DNA of 64,000 nucleotides from JACCTU01 sp963848525 (lineage in GTDB: Bacteria; Actinomycetota; Thermoleophilia; Gaiellales; Gaiellaceae), in contig CAWKDZ010000001.1 in the NCBI GenBank assembly GCA_963848525.1, forward strand, positions 715,624 to 779,623. The letters run 5' to 3'. Shown here piece after piece: positions 1 to 7,817 of this stretch. Made by a program: the position numbers and the translations under genes. Under the pieces are notes generated by a model. The model searched no databases. It worked only from the letters and a program-made list of their open reading frames with translations, and had not been told where the DNA came from. Within the stretch, counting starts at the first letter, position 1. Each line of letters begins with the position of its first letter.

Positions 1-2
1 AC

Positions 3-2084
3 CCCCTCGCGCTTCTGGAACTTCCCCGCGCCTTGACGCCGGCGGAGCTTGCGGGAGGGTTCGCGCTCCCAGGCGCACCGCTGGCGGACCGCATCGAGCA
101 GAGCTTCCTCCGGCGGGCTCAGTCGCTCCCGCCTGATTCACAGCGGCTCCTGCTCACGGCGGCGGCGGAGCCGCTCGGCGACGTCACCCTGCTCTGGCGC
201 GCTTCCGAGCGACTCGGGGTCGGACCCGACGCCGTCTGGCCGGCCGAGGCGGCCGGGTTGATCGAGGTCGGCGCCCGTGTGCGGTTCCGTCATCCCTTGG
301 TGCGCTCGGCGATCTATCGGGCGGGAGCGCCACCCGATCGGTGGGAGGCACATCGCGCTCTGGCCGACGCGACCGACCCCGAAACGGATCCCGATCGGCG
401 AGCATGGCATCGCGCCCAGGCGGCGGCCGGCCTCGACGAGGCGGTCGCCGGCGAGTTGGAGCGCTCGGCCGACCGGGCGCAGCGGCGCGGCGGCGTCGCG
501 GCCATGGCCGCATTCCTGGAGCGGGCGACCGAGCTGACCCCCGATCCCGGGCGCCGGGGTGCGCGAGCGCTCGCCGCAGCCCAAGCCAAGCTGGACGCGG
601 GCGCGCCGGAGGCGGCGCAGGCGCTGCTCGCGACCGCGGAACTCACCCCGCTCGGTGAGCTCCAGCGTGCGCGGATGCAGCGGCTGCAAGCTCAGATCGC
701 GTTCGCCCTCAGGCGGGGCAGCGACGCCCCCGCGTTGCTGCTCGATGCCGCCAAGCGCCTCGTCCCCCTCGACCCGGGCTTAGCGCGTGAGACATGCCTT
801 GAAGCGCTTGCCGCGGCGATCTTCGCCGGCCGCCTCGGCAGCGGTCGGGATGTGCTGCGCGTTGTCCGCGCCACACCCCCGGCGCAGCCTCCAGCGGCGG
901 CGGACCTGCTCCTGAACGGCCTAGCGACGCTGGTCACGCAGGGTTACGCGGCGGCCGTGGGTCCGCTGCGGGGAGCGCTCGAGGCCTTCCGACAAGACGA
1001 CGGGAACAGTCCGGTCAACAACCGCTGGCTCTGGCTGGCGTGCCGTGTCGCCGCGGATCTCTGGGAGCACGAGATCTGGGACGAACTGGCCACCAGCGGC
1101 GTACGCCGTGCGCGCGAGGCAGGCGCGCTCAGCATCTTTCCCATCTCGGCCAGCTACCGCGCGGGCGTGCACTTTCACGCCGGCGAGTACGCCGAGGCGT
1201 TGGCGCTGCTGGAGGAGGCCTACGCGGTCAGCCAGGCGACCCACACCGCGCTGCTGGTACAGGCCAGGCAGATGGTCGCCGCGTGGCGCGGCAACGAGGC
1301 TCAAGCGCTGGAGCTGATCGAAGCGGGCCGCCAGGACGCGACCGCCAGAGGCCAGGGCATGGCACTAAGCATGATCGAGTGCGCAAACGCGGCCCTCTTC
1401 AACGGCCTCGGCCGCTACGACGAGGCGCTTGCCCCGGCGCAGCGAGCATGCGCGCAGGACGACCTATCCCTCTACGCCCTGGCGCTGGTCGAGCTCATCG
1501 AGGCAGCGGTGCGTGGCAACCGACCAGAGCTCGCCACCGCAGCCCTCGAGCGCCTCAGCGAAAGAACAAGGGCGAGCGGCACCGAATGGGCCCTCGGCCT
1601 CGAGGCGCGCTCGCGTGCGTTGCTGACCGACGGCGCTTCCGCCGAACCGCTCCACAAAGAGGCGGTCGAGCGGCTGGCCCACGGCCGCCTCGCCCCTCAC
1701 CTCGCCCGAGCCCAGCTCGTGTACGGCGAATGGCTGCGTCGCGAGAACCGACGTCTGGACGCGCGCGAGCACCTTCGAGCCGCCCATGACACGTTCAGCC
1801 GCATCGGAGCCGAGGGTTTCGCGGAGCGAGCCCGTCGCGAGCTCTCGGCCACCGGCGAAACCGCGCGCAGACGCAACGACGGCACGCGGAGCGTGCTCAC
1901 AGCCCAAGAGGCTCAGATCGCACGTCTCGCACGGGACGGCCTCTCCAACCCCGAGATCGGCGCTCAGCTGTTCATCAGCCCCCGCACCGTTCAGTTCCAC
2001 CTGCGCAAGGTCTTCCAGAAGCTCGACATCACCTCGCGCAACCAGCTCGGGCCCCTTCCGGCAAGTCGCCTGACCCATGCGTAA
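3..2084 (+). CDS. LuxR-family ATPase regulator, C-terminal part (5' end outside window)
   Basis: Transcriptional regulator of the large LuxR/MalT-like ATPase class. The frame is open from the window edge and begins PLALLELPRALTPAEL, the conserved stretch just after the AAA ATPase domain in this class, so the Walker motifs lie upstream of the window. A TTG at position 33 is not the true start. A long helical TPR-like region follows, then a C-terminal LuxR/FixJ helix-turn-helix with LTAQEAQIARLARDGLSN and SPRTVQFHLRKVFQKLDI. The protein presumably binds DNA on ligand or ATP signalling; the signal is unknown. Codon use is somewhat less G/C-extreme than in the core genes to the right. Confidence 0.88.
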   Translation, partial: PLALLELPRALTPAELAGGFALPGAPLADRIEQSFLRRAQSLPPDSQRLLLTAAAEPLGDVTLLWRASERLGVGPDAVWPAEAAGLIEVGARVRFRHPLVRSAIYRAGAPPDRWEAHRALADATDPETDPDRRAWHRAQAAAGLDEAVAGELERSADRAQRRGGVAAMAAFLERATELTPDPGRRGARALAAAQAKLDAGAPEAAQALLATAELTPLGELQRARMQRLQAQIAFALRRGSDAPALLLDAAKRLVPLDPGLARETCLEALAAAIFAGRLGSGRDVLRVVRATPPAQPPAAADLLLNGLATLVTQGYAAAVGPLRGALEAFRQDDGNSPVNNRWLWLACRVAADLWEHEIWDELATSGVRRAREAGALSIFPISASYRAGVHFHAGEYAEALALLEEAYAVSQATHTALLVQARQMVAAWRGNEAQALELIEAGRQDATARGQGMALSMIECANAALFNGLGRYDEALAPAQRACAQDDLSLYALALVELIEAAVRGNRPELATAALERLSERTRASGTEWALGLEARSRALLTDGASAEPLHKEAVERLAHGRLAPHLARAQLVYGEWLRRENRRLDAREHLRAAHDTFSRIGAEGFAERARRELSATGETARRRNDGTRSVLTAQEAQIARLARDGLSNPEIGAQLFISPRTVQFHLRKVFQKLDITSRNQLGPLPASRLTHA

Positions 2085-2180
2085 CCGTCTCCGTCCCCGC
2101 TGCGAGAACGACTGATCGCCGGTGGTTAGCGCGAGCCGGCGCGCCCGACTAGCGACCCGCGCTGGCGCCTCGGCGGATGC

Positions 2181-2217
2181 GAGTCCAGCCCCCGCTGCTG
2201 GACTCTCACCGGTGAGA
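2181..2217. promoter_or_regulatory. 9-bp hairpin followed by a 14-bp perfect palindrome
   Basis: GAGTCCAGC (2181-2189) pairs perfectly with GCTGGACTC (2197-2205) around a 7-nt loop. The palindrome TCTCACCGGTGAGA (2204-2217) follows with a two-base overlap. No T-run follows, so this is not a classic intrinsic terminator. It lies between the LuxR gene and the CBS gene; the palindrome could be an operator for the latter. Confidence 0.45.
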
Positions 2218-2307
2218 AGCGCAGCGACGCCGGACCCGGCCTGCTCATACGGACGGCACGGCAGAGCAACAGGGCTACGATCGCACGCTAAGAGAAGAGG
2301 AGGGACG

Positions 2308-2742
2308 ATGGCGAAGAGTGTTCGCGACGCGATGACCGAGAATCCCCGCTCGATCGGCCGATCGGCGTCGGTGATCGAGGCCGCGCGACTGATGCGAGAG
2401 CAGCACATCGGCTCGCTCCCGATAACCGACGACGAGCAGCTTGTCGGGATGATCACCGACCGAGACATCACGACGAGAGTGGTCGCCGAGGCCGCAGACC
2501 CCAAGATGACGTCGGTCGGGGACGTCTACTCGCGCGACCTCATCAGCGTTGAGCCCGACAAAGACCTCGAAGAGGCGCTCCAGCTCATGGCCCGCCACCA
2601 AGTTCGGCGGCTGCCCGTTGTCGAGAACGGCAGGCTCGTCGGCATCGTCGCTCAGGCCGACATCGCCCTCAGCGAGAACGAGAAGAAGACCGGTGAGCTC
2701 GTGGTCGCGATCTCTGAGCCCTCAGCGGAAGAGCGCAGGTAG
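2308..2742 (+). CDS. Two-CBS-domain protein
   Basis: Stand-alone Bateman module of 144 residues. CBS pairs bind adenine nucleotides and usually act as energy or redox sensors. Two CBS repeats are visible: about residues 7-60 (VRDAMTENPRSIG... GMITDRDITTRVV) and 70-125 (GDVYSRDLISVEP... GIVAQADIAL). The ATG at 2308 is chosen because AGAGAAGAGGAGGG lies just upstream as a strong ribosome binding site and the first CBS motif starts at once; an upstream GTG in the same frame (2122) would add an unrelated tail. No partner domain is fused, so its client is unknown. Confidence 0.85.
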   Translation: MAKSVRDAMTENPRSIGRSASVIEAARLMREQHIGSLPITDDEQLVGMITDRDITTRVVAEAADPKMTSVGDVYSRDLISVEPDKDLEEALQLMARHQVRRLPVVENGRLVGIVAQADIALSENEKKTGELVVAISEPSAEERR

Positions 2743-2786
2743 CGTCGCCCGGTCGGCACGCTGAGAAAATCGATCTCGCGACGTGC

Positions 2787-3704
2787 TCAGAATGCGTTCG
2801 CGGCCGACTTCCACTCGCGGAGGCGCTGTGCGATGAGATCGGCCCGCTCCTCCTCGCTCCCGCCGTCCAGCACCTGGAGGTCTGAGGGGTCTGCTCGCAG
2901 GTAGACGCCCGCGGTTCGCGCATTCATTGTGGGGTCGCGATCCGACCGTGTCGTCCAGTACCCGGTGGCGCGGTCGGCGGTTTCCACCGTGATCTCGCCG
3001 GCGCCCTCGAGCTGCGGGGCATTCGGGTGCCGGGGGCGCTCGCCCTTCCAGAAGTAGAGGATCCCGGCCGGATCCCTGCGCTCCTTCGCAGCTTCGCTCC
3101 AGTAACGGGCCGACAGGGTGCCGTCCTCCTGCCAGGCCCGGCCATTCACGTTCAGGCCACCGTCGCGGTCCCGCGAGATGCGCAGGAGGCTCACCGCCGA
3201 CGGTTCTTCCTCGCTCCGCACAGTAAGCGAGAGCTGCCACCACAGCCCCTCGACCGGGCCGCGGCGACCCTCGGCCTCGATCGCCTGGCGCAGCTTCTGG
3301 TTGATCGCGCGAACCTCCTCCGGGCCGGCGGCCGGGTCGTAGCGGACGGAGGTCAGCCCGAGCAGGTCGCTCGGCAGCTTCGAACCGTGCGCGTGGAGGA
3401 TGAACGTGCGCCGGATGCCGAGCGCGCCGCCGAACAGCCCGGCCTCGAACACCACGTTGTCCCGCGGCGACGCCTGGCCGGACTGGGATGCATCCGTCGT
3501 GGTCCAGTCGTCCTGGGCGAACACGAACGCGGCGAAATCGACTTCCTGGGAGAGCTCCACGAGCCGGTCGAGGGTCGACCGCCCCGGGTTGAACGTGGTC
3601 GTCCAGGGCTCGACGTCGGCGACGTCCTCGAGCCCGCGCGTGATCGCTTGGAGCAGTTCGGCCTGCTGGGCCGACGACCCGAGGAAGATGCGCGGCTTGT
3701 TCAT
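2787..3704 (-). CDS. TIR-domain nucleotide-binding protein with C-terminal beta-rich domain (candidate defence effector)
   Basis: 305 residues from the ATG giving MNKPRIFLGSS. Residues 1-145 match the TIR-like domain of CBASS/Pycsar effectors (Pfam PF10137 class): IFLGSS at the start, VDFAAFVFAQDD about 55-66, RDNVVFEAGLFGG 81-93 with Glu87 in the NADase catalytic position, and PSDLLGL 111-117. Family members degrade NAD+ when a linked sensor domain is triggered. Residues 150-285 are beta-rich and Trp/Gly/Arg-rich (GLWWQL, ARYWSEAA, YFWKGERP, GYWTTRSD). Their order resembles the beta-barrel of Cap15-type CBASS effectors, but that is my pattern reading, not an established match. No nucleotide cyclase lies in the window. 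It abuts a tRNA fragment, which suggests island cargo. Confidence 0.75.
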   Translation of the reverse strand: MNKPRIFLGSSAQQAELLQAITRGLEDVADVEPWTTTFNPGRSTLDRLVELSQEVDFAAFVFAQDDWTTTDASQSGQASPRDNVVFEAGLFGGALGIRRTFILHAHGSKLPSDLLGLTSVRYDPAAGPEEVRAINQKLRQAIEAEGRRGPVEGLWWQLSLTVRSEEEPSAVSLLRISRDRDGGLNVNGRAWQEDGTLSARYWSEAAKERRDPAGILYFWKGERPRHPNAPQLEGAGEITVETADRATGYWTTRSDRDPTMNARTAGVYLRADPSDLQVLDGGSEEERADLIAQRLREWKSAANAF

Positions 3705-3740
3705 GCCCGATGCATGATGGCGGACATAGCGCACACCCAC

Positions 3741-3774
3741 GCGGAGGTCGCGGGTTCGAGTCCCGTCGCTCCGG
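3741..3774 (+). other. tRNA 3'-end fragment (tRNA-Pro-like), candidate attachment-site remnant
   Basis: A complete T-arm is present: stem GCGGG (3750-3754), loop TTCGAGT (3755-3761), stem CCCGT (3762-3766). The 3' acceptor strand CGCTCCG (3767-3773) follows, ending as a C1-G72 type acceptor would, which is typical of bacterial tRNA-Pro. TAGCGCAC at 3727-3734 resembles the tRNA-Pro D-arm end, but no anticodon arm or 5' acceptor strand exists. Such 3' fragments are left where an integrase inserted an element into a tRNA gene; polarity puts the element on the left side. Confidence 0.55.
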
Positions 3775-3796
3775 CCGCGGCAGGCGCGCGAGCGCG

Positions 3797-4114
3797 TCAG
3801 TCGCTACGGCTTGGGCGCGAACCGAACGTCATCAGGCCTTCTCGATCGGAGCCGCAGATCTCGGCGATTCGACGTAGCTCCTTGAGCTGGGCGTCGAGCG
3901 TTGCCTGGATGCGTTCGAGGTCAGCAGCGTGACGACGGCGCTCCTTGCGCGATGGAACCGCTGCCAGCGCGATGAGCGCGCTCGCGGACAACCAGGCGAG
4001 GACGACGATCGGCTTGTCGTCGGTATCCACGCGAAAGAAAAGGAGTGCGCTCAATCCCAGGATCGACAAGAACACGATGATCCGGACGGGGCGAAAGCGG
4101 TCGCGGTCAGTCAT
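3797..4114 (-). CDS. Small two-helix membrane protein with coiled-coil tail
   Basis: 105 residues, not recognised as a named family. Residues about 10-26 (RIIVFLSILGLSALLFF) and 35-53 (PIVVLAWLSASALIALAAV) are hydrophobic helices forming a hairpin. The rest (RKERRRHAADLERIQATL onward) is charged and heptad-like, so probably a cytoplasmic coiled coil. It lies on the same strand as the TIR gene, separated from it by the tRNA fragment. Membrane hairpins are common effectors or anchors in defence loci, but nothing here proves that role. Confidence 0.6.
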   Translation of the reverse strand: MTDRDRFRPVRIIVFLSILGLSALLFFRVDTDDKPIVVLAWLSASALIALAAVPSRKERRRHAADLERIQATLDAQLKELRRIAEICGSDREGLMTFGSRPSRSD

Positions 4115-4204
4115 ACGGCTGAGTGTCAGAGCGTATTACGAGCGCGCCGGTGACGGACCGCCGGTCGTCCTCCTCCATCGTGCGCGCGTCCCGGATACCC
4201 CAGA

Positions 4205-5860
4205 ATGAGGGCCGTGAGCACCGACACTCGTTCGGCCCGACGGGCGCTCGAGCGCGGCCGCGCCTCATACGCGAAACACGCGTGGCGCGATGCCTACGAG
4301 TCGCTCTCGCGCGCCGACGACACGAGCCGGCTGGAGCCGGAGGATCTCGTGCTGCTCGCGACGTCTGCCTACATGCAAGGCCTGGACGACGAGTACGTTC
4401 GTGCCCTCGAGCGCGCTCATTACGCCTACCTCGACTCGGGCGAGGTGCCGCGGGCCGCGGGCTGCACCTGGTGGATCGGCCTCAGTTTCCTGCTCCGCGA
4501 GGAAGTGGCCCCGGCGACAGGCTGGTTCGCGCGCGGAGAGCGGCTGCTCGAGGGCGAGGAACGCGACTGCGCCGAGCGTGGCTACCTCCTCCTCGGGTCG
4601 ATGCTCGAGAGCTTTGCGGAGGGTGACTTCGAAGCAGCAAGGGCGAAGGCAGCCGAGGCCGTCGCGATCGGCGAGCGCTTCGGCGATCGCGACCTGATCT
4701 CGATAGGCGTGATGGACCTCGGTCACGCGCTCCTGAAGCTCGGACGAACCAGAGACGGGCTGCGGCTCGTGGACGAGAGCATGGTGGCGGTGACGAGCGG
4801 CGGGCTCTCGCCGATCGTGGCCGGCATCCTCTACTGCAACACGATCTCGGTCTGTCAGAGCGTGTACGAGCTGCGCCGCGCCCGGGAGTGGACCACCGCC
4901 CTCACGCTCTGGTGCGAGCGTCAGCCCGACATGGTGGCCCACACCGGCGTCTGCCTGGTCCATCGCGCCGAGATCATGCAGCTGCAAGGAGGCTGGCAGG
5001 CGGCCCTCGAGGAAGCAGAGCATGTCGCGGCGCAGGGAGTGTTGAACCAACGGGCCTTCGGCCGGGCGCTGTACGTCCAAGGAGACCTGCATCGCCTGCG
5101 TGGCGACTTTGGAGCAGCCGAGCGGGCGTATCGCGCCGCAGCCCGGCAGGGCGAGCAGCCGCAGCCGGGGCTGGCACTGCTCCGGCTGGCGCAGGACAGC
5201 GTCGACGCCGCCGTTGCCGCGATCCGCCGGGTCGTCGGTGAGTCCAGCCAGCCACTGAAGCGAGCGGCGTTGCTCCCCGCCTACGTGGAGATCGCGCTCG
5301 CGGCCGGCGAGGTCGAGGAGGCCGAGCGCGCCAGTGACGAGCTCGCGGCGATCTCGCAGGTCCACCAGGGCGACGCGCTGGGAGCGATGTCTGCGTACGC
5401 CAGCGGAGCCGTGGCGCTCGCGCGGGGCGAGCCGGCGGACGCCTTGACCGAGCTGCGTCGCGCGTTGCAGGTGTGGCAGGAGCTGGGCGCGCCGTACGAG
5501 GCCGCCAGAGCGCGAGTTCTCGTCGGGCTCGCGTGCGCAGGGCTCGGCGACGAGGACGGCGCCGCGCTCGAGCTGGAGGCGGCCCGCACCGTTTTCGAGG
5601 AGCTCGGCGCGCGGCCGGACGTGTCCCGCGCGGACTCGCTGCGGACCTCGTCCTCGGTGCCGGACACACACGGGCTGAGCCCCCGAGAGCTGCAGGTGCT
5701 CCGTCTGGTGGCGTCCGGCGAGACCAACAAGGCGATCGCGGCTGCGCTGGTCCTCAGCGAGAGGACGGTCGACCGTCACGTCAGCAACATCTACGCCAAG
5801 CTGCGGGTGTCGTCCCGCGCGGCGGCCACCGCCTACGCGTACGAGCACGGGCTCCTCTAA
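4205..5860 (+). CDS. LuxR-family regulator with TPR-like sensor region
   Basis: 551 residues. There is no ATPase domain. Residues 1-470 are an Ala/Glu/Leu-rich helical repeat array of TPR type, a likely protein- or ligand-binding scaffold. The C-terminus (about 485-548) is a LuxR helix-turn-helix: GLSPRELQVLRLVASGETN then LSERTVDRHVSNIYAKL. A GTG nine bases downstream (4214) is an alternative start. The next gene on the same strand, 115 bp away, is an FAD oxidoreductase; this regulator-oxidoreductase pairing recurs in actinobacteria and suggests the regulator controls it, which is inference. Confidence 0.85.
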   Translation: MRAVSTDTRSARRALERGRASYAKHAWRDAYESLSRADDTSRLEPEDLVLLATSAYMQGLDDEYVRALERAHYAYLDSGEVPRAAGCTWWIGLSFLLREEVAPATGWFARGERLLEGEERDCAERGYLLLGSMLESFAEGDFEAARAKAAEAVAIGERFGDRDLISIGVMDLGHALLKLGRTRDGLRLVDESMVAVTSGGLSPIVAGILYCNTISVCQSVYELRRAREWTTALTLWCERQPDMVAHTGVCLVHRAEIMQLQGGWQAALEEAEHVAAQGVLNQRAFGRALYVQGDLHRLRGDFGAAERAYRAAARQGEQPQPGLALLRLAQDSVDAAVAAIRRVVGESSQPLKRAALLPAYVEIALAAGEVEEAERASDELAAISQVHQGDALGAMSAYASGAVALARGEPADALTELRRALQVWQELGAPYEAARARVLVGLACAGLGDEDGAALELEAARTVFEELGARPDVSRADSLRTSSSVPDTHGLSPRELQVLRLVASGETNKAIAAALVLSERTVDRHVSNIYAKLRVSSRAAATAYAYEHGLL

Positions 5861-5975
5861 GCCGAGGTACCCATTCCGCGACTGGGCGGAGGTTGGGTAG
5901 TTCAACCGAAGAGCCTGTGCCTCATGACTCCTACGTTCGGGGAGCGAACCGTGCATCCGAACGAGGAGGAGTCTC

Positions 5976-7181
5976 ATGAACCGCGCATACGACGCGATTG
6001 TGGTGGGAGCGCGTTGCGCCGGGTCGCCGACAGCGATGCTGCTCGCGCGCAAGGGCTACCGCGTGCTGCTGGTCGACCGGGCGACGTTCCCGAGCGACAC
6101 CGTTTCCACCCACATGATCCATCCGCCGGGCGTGGCGGCGCTCGCACGATGGGGACTCCTCGACCGGGTCGTCGCAACGGGCTGCCCGCCCGTCGACACC
6201 TACGAGTTCGACTTCGGCCCCTTCACGATCAGCGGCCGGCCCGCGACTCCTGAGGCGCCGATCGCGTACGCCCCGCGGAGAACGGTGTTGGACGCGCTGC
6301 TCGTCGACGCCGCGGCCGAGGCGGGAGTCGAGGTGCGCGAGCAGTTCACGATCGAGAGCCTCGTGTTCGAGCATGGCCGTGTCGTCGGCGTCCGCGGTCA
6401 CGAGCAAGGCGGCCCAGCAGTCACCGAGCGCGCCGGCGTGGTCGTCGGAGCGGACGGCCGGTACTCGTTCGTCGCAGACGCCGTGGACGCGGAGGAGTAC
6501 GACCAGAAGCCGAAGCTGCTGGCCTCTTACTACAGCTACTGGAGCGGGCTGCCGCTCGACGGCCGCTTCGGGAACTGGATCCGTCCCCATCGCGGGTTCG
6601 CCGCCTGGCCGACGAACGACGATCTGACGCTCGTCATCGCAGGCTGGCCGTACCGCGAGTTCGAGGCAAACCGGAACGACGTCGAAGGCAACTTCCAGGC
6701 AACCATCGACCTCGCGCCCGCCTTCGCAGAGCGTCTACGCGCCGCAACCCGGGAGGAGCGCTACGTCGGCGCGGCAGTCCGCGGGTATTTCCGCAAGCCG
6801 TACGGCCCCGGCTGGGCGCTCGTCGGCGATGCGGGCTACAACACGGACTTCATCACCGCGCAGGGCATCAGCGACGCCTTCCGCGACGCCGAGCTCTGCG
6901 CGGCCGCGCTGGATCAGGCGTTCTCCGAGACACGCAGTTTCGAGGACGCGCTGGCCGAGTACCAGTCGACGCGCGACGCGCACGTGCTCGCGATGTACGA
7001 GCTCACGGCGGAGTTCGCCTCACTCGAGCCCGCGTCGGCCGAGCTGCAGCAAGTCCTGGCAGCCGTGCACGGGAACCAGACGGCGATGGACGACTTCGCA
7101 CGGGTGATCGCCGGGATGACGTCGCCCGCGGAGTTCTTCTCGGAGGAGAACGTGGGGCACATCCTGGCCACGGCGGCTTGA
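5976..7181 (+). CDS. FAD-dependent oxidoreductase (geranylgeranyl reductase / aromatic hydroxylase-like)
   Basis: 401 residues. The N-terminal Rossmann signature VVGARCAGSPTAMLLARKG binds FAD and is followed by the LLVDRATFPSDT strand. The second FAD motif, GWALVGDAGYNTDFITAQGI (about 284-303), is typical of group A flavin monooxygenases and the geranylgeranyl-reductase superfamily. The substrate cannot be read from the sequence. The start has a good ribosome binding site (GAGGAGGAG, 5 nt before the ATG). The 115-bp gap upstream probably holds the promoter, next to the LuxR regulator gene. Confidence 0.85.
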   Translation: MNRAYDAIVVGARCAGSPTAMLLARKGYRVLLVDRATFPSDTVSTHMIHPPGVAALARWGLLDRVVATGCPPVDTYEFDFGPFTISGRPATPEAPIAYAPRRTVLDALLVDAAAEAGVEVREQFTIESLVFEHGRVVGVRGHEQGGPAVTERAGVVVGADGRYSFVADAVDAEEYDQKPKLLASYYSYWSGLPLDGRFGNWIRPHRGFAAWPTNDDLTLVIAGWPYREFEANRNDVEGNFQATIDLAPAFAERLRAATREERYVGAAVRGYFRKPYGPGWALVGDAGYNTDFITAQGISDAFRDAELCAAALDQAFSETRSFEDALAEYQSTRDAHVLAMYELTAEFASLEPASAELQQVLAAVHGNQTAMDDFARVIAGMTSPAEFFSEENVGHILATAA

Positions 7182-7235
7182 AACCACCCGATTGTGTGAG
7201 GCAGGTACCGCGGCGCGTTGGCACCCTGGCAGCGC

Positions 7236-7355
7236 ATGCGAATCCTTCTCGCCATCGCGGTGCTCGCAACTCTGGTGTTCGTCCCCGTGGCCGCGCATAA
7301 GAAGGGCTGCCACTACAACGTTCACCTCAACCCGCGTCTGGTCTGCGCTGACTGA
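7236..7355 (+). CDS. Short secreted peptide, 39 residues
   Basis: Begins MRILLAIAVLATLVFVPVAA, a textbook signal-peptide shape (two basic/polar residues, hydrophobic core, Ala-rich cleavage site). A mature part of about 19 residues follows with two cysteines (KKGCHYNV, LVCAD) that could form one disulphide. It starts 54 bp after the oxidoreductase gene; a next start codon (GTG 7359) follows its stop after 3 bp. No family recognised. Short ORFs can occur by chance, but the signal peptide argues for a real gene. Confidence 0.45.
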   Translation: MRILLAIAVLATLVFVPVAAHKKGCHYNVHLNPRLVCAD

Positions 7356-7358
7356 ACG

Positions 7359-7440
7359 GTGAGCAGCGAGCCCCGCAGAACTCCGCGCGAACTTGCCGCG
7401 ATCGCCGTTTTCAGCGCGGCCTACTTCATCCTTGGGTTTG
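7359..7440 (+). pseudogene. Truncated gene start: N-terminus of an unidentified membrane protein
   Basis: GTG start three bases after the preceding small gene. The frame encodes MSSEPRRTPRELAAIAVFSA and then a hydrophobic stretch (AYFILGF), resembling a cytosolic tail running into a first membrane helix. From about 7440 the same frame simply reads antisense through the truncated diiron gene, so the rest of this gene is missing. It supports a junction at about 7437-7445. Confidence 0.35.
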
Positions 7441-7789
7441 CGATGGTTCCGTCGCCGCGCTCGACGACCTCGTGCATGAAGCGGTTGAAGAACACCGCGT
7501 GGCGCGCCTCGTCGACCTGCTGGGTGGCGAGGAAGTACTTCTGCTCCTCGCGCGGCGCGGCGTCGATCAGCGGCGTGAGGTCGTCGGTGACCGCGTCCTC
7601 GCCGTGGAAGAACATCGAGTAGTTCCACAGCGCGGCGCGGCGCTCGAGGTCGCTGAAGCGCTCGCGCCAGTGGTCGCGGTCGACCGAGAAGTCGATCTCG
7701 GTGGCGCGCCAGTTGCTGCGCTCCCAGCGCCGGTACAGGTCCTCGTAGGTGACCTGGTCCGCGGCGACCGGTGGCGGGCTGCAGCCCAC
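7421..7789 (-). pseudogene. R2-like diiron (ferritin-like) protein, 3'-truncated
   Basis: 122 residues of a protein closely resembling the intact 303-residue gene at 57423-58334: YEDLYRRWERSNWRATEIDF against YRQLYELWERQQWATQDLDF, and VDEARHAVFFNRF against ADEARHVAFFDRF. The family holds a two-metal centre with EXXH helices; this copy has the first metal helix (DEARH) but lacks the second half with DEHRH. Similarity stops after GDGTIA, at about 7440; the last few codons to 7421 come from unrelated sequence. It lies 28 bp behind glyQS on the same strand. It cannot form the full metal site. Confidence 0.75.
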
Positions 7790-7817
7790 CTGCGACGACG
7801 CTACTGAACGCTCGCGT

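Noticed and set aside
2787..3740. Upstream start for the TIR protein at 3740
   Set aside because: The extra 12 residues are encoded by the tRNA-like flank and precede the natural MNKPRIFLGSS beginning of the domain.
1..7440. Prophage or integrative element with its own integrase
   Set aside because: No integrase, transposase or phage structural gene is visible; only the tRNA fragment and cargo-like genes support an island, so it is reported as a candidate scar only.
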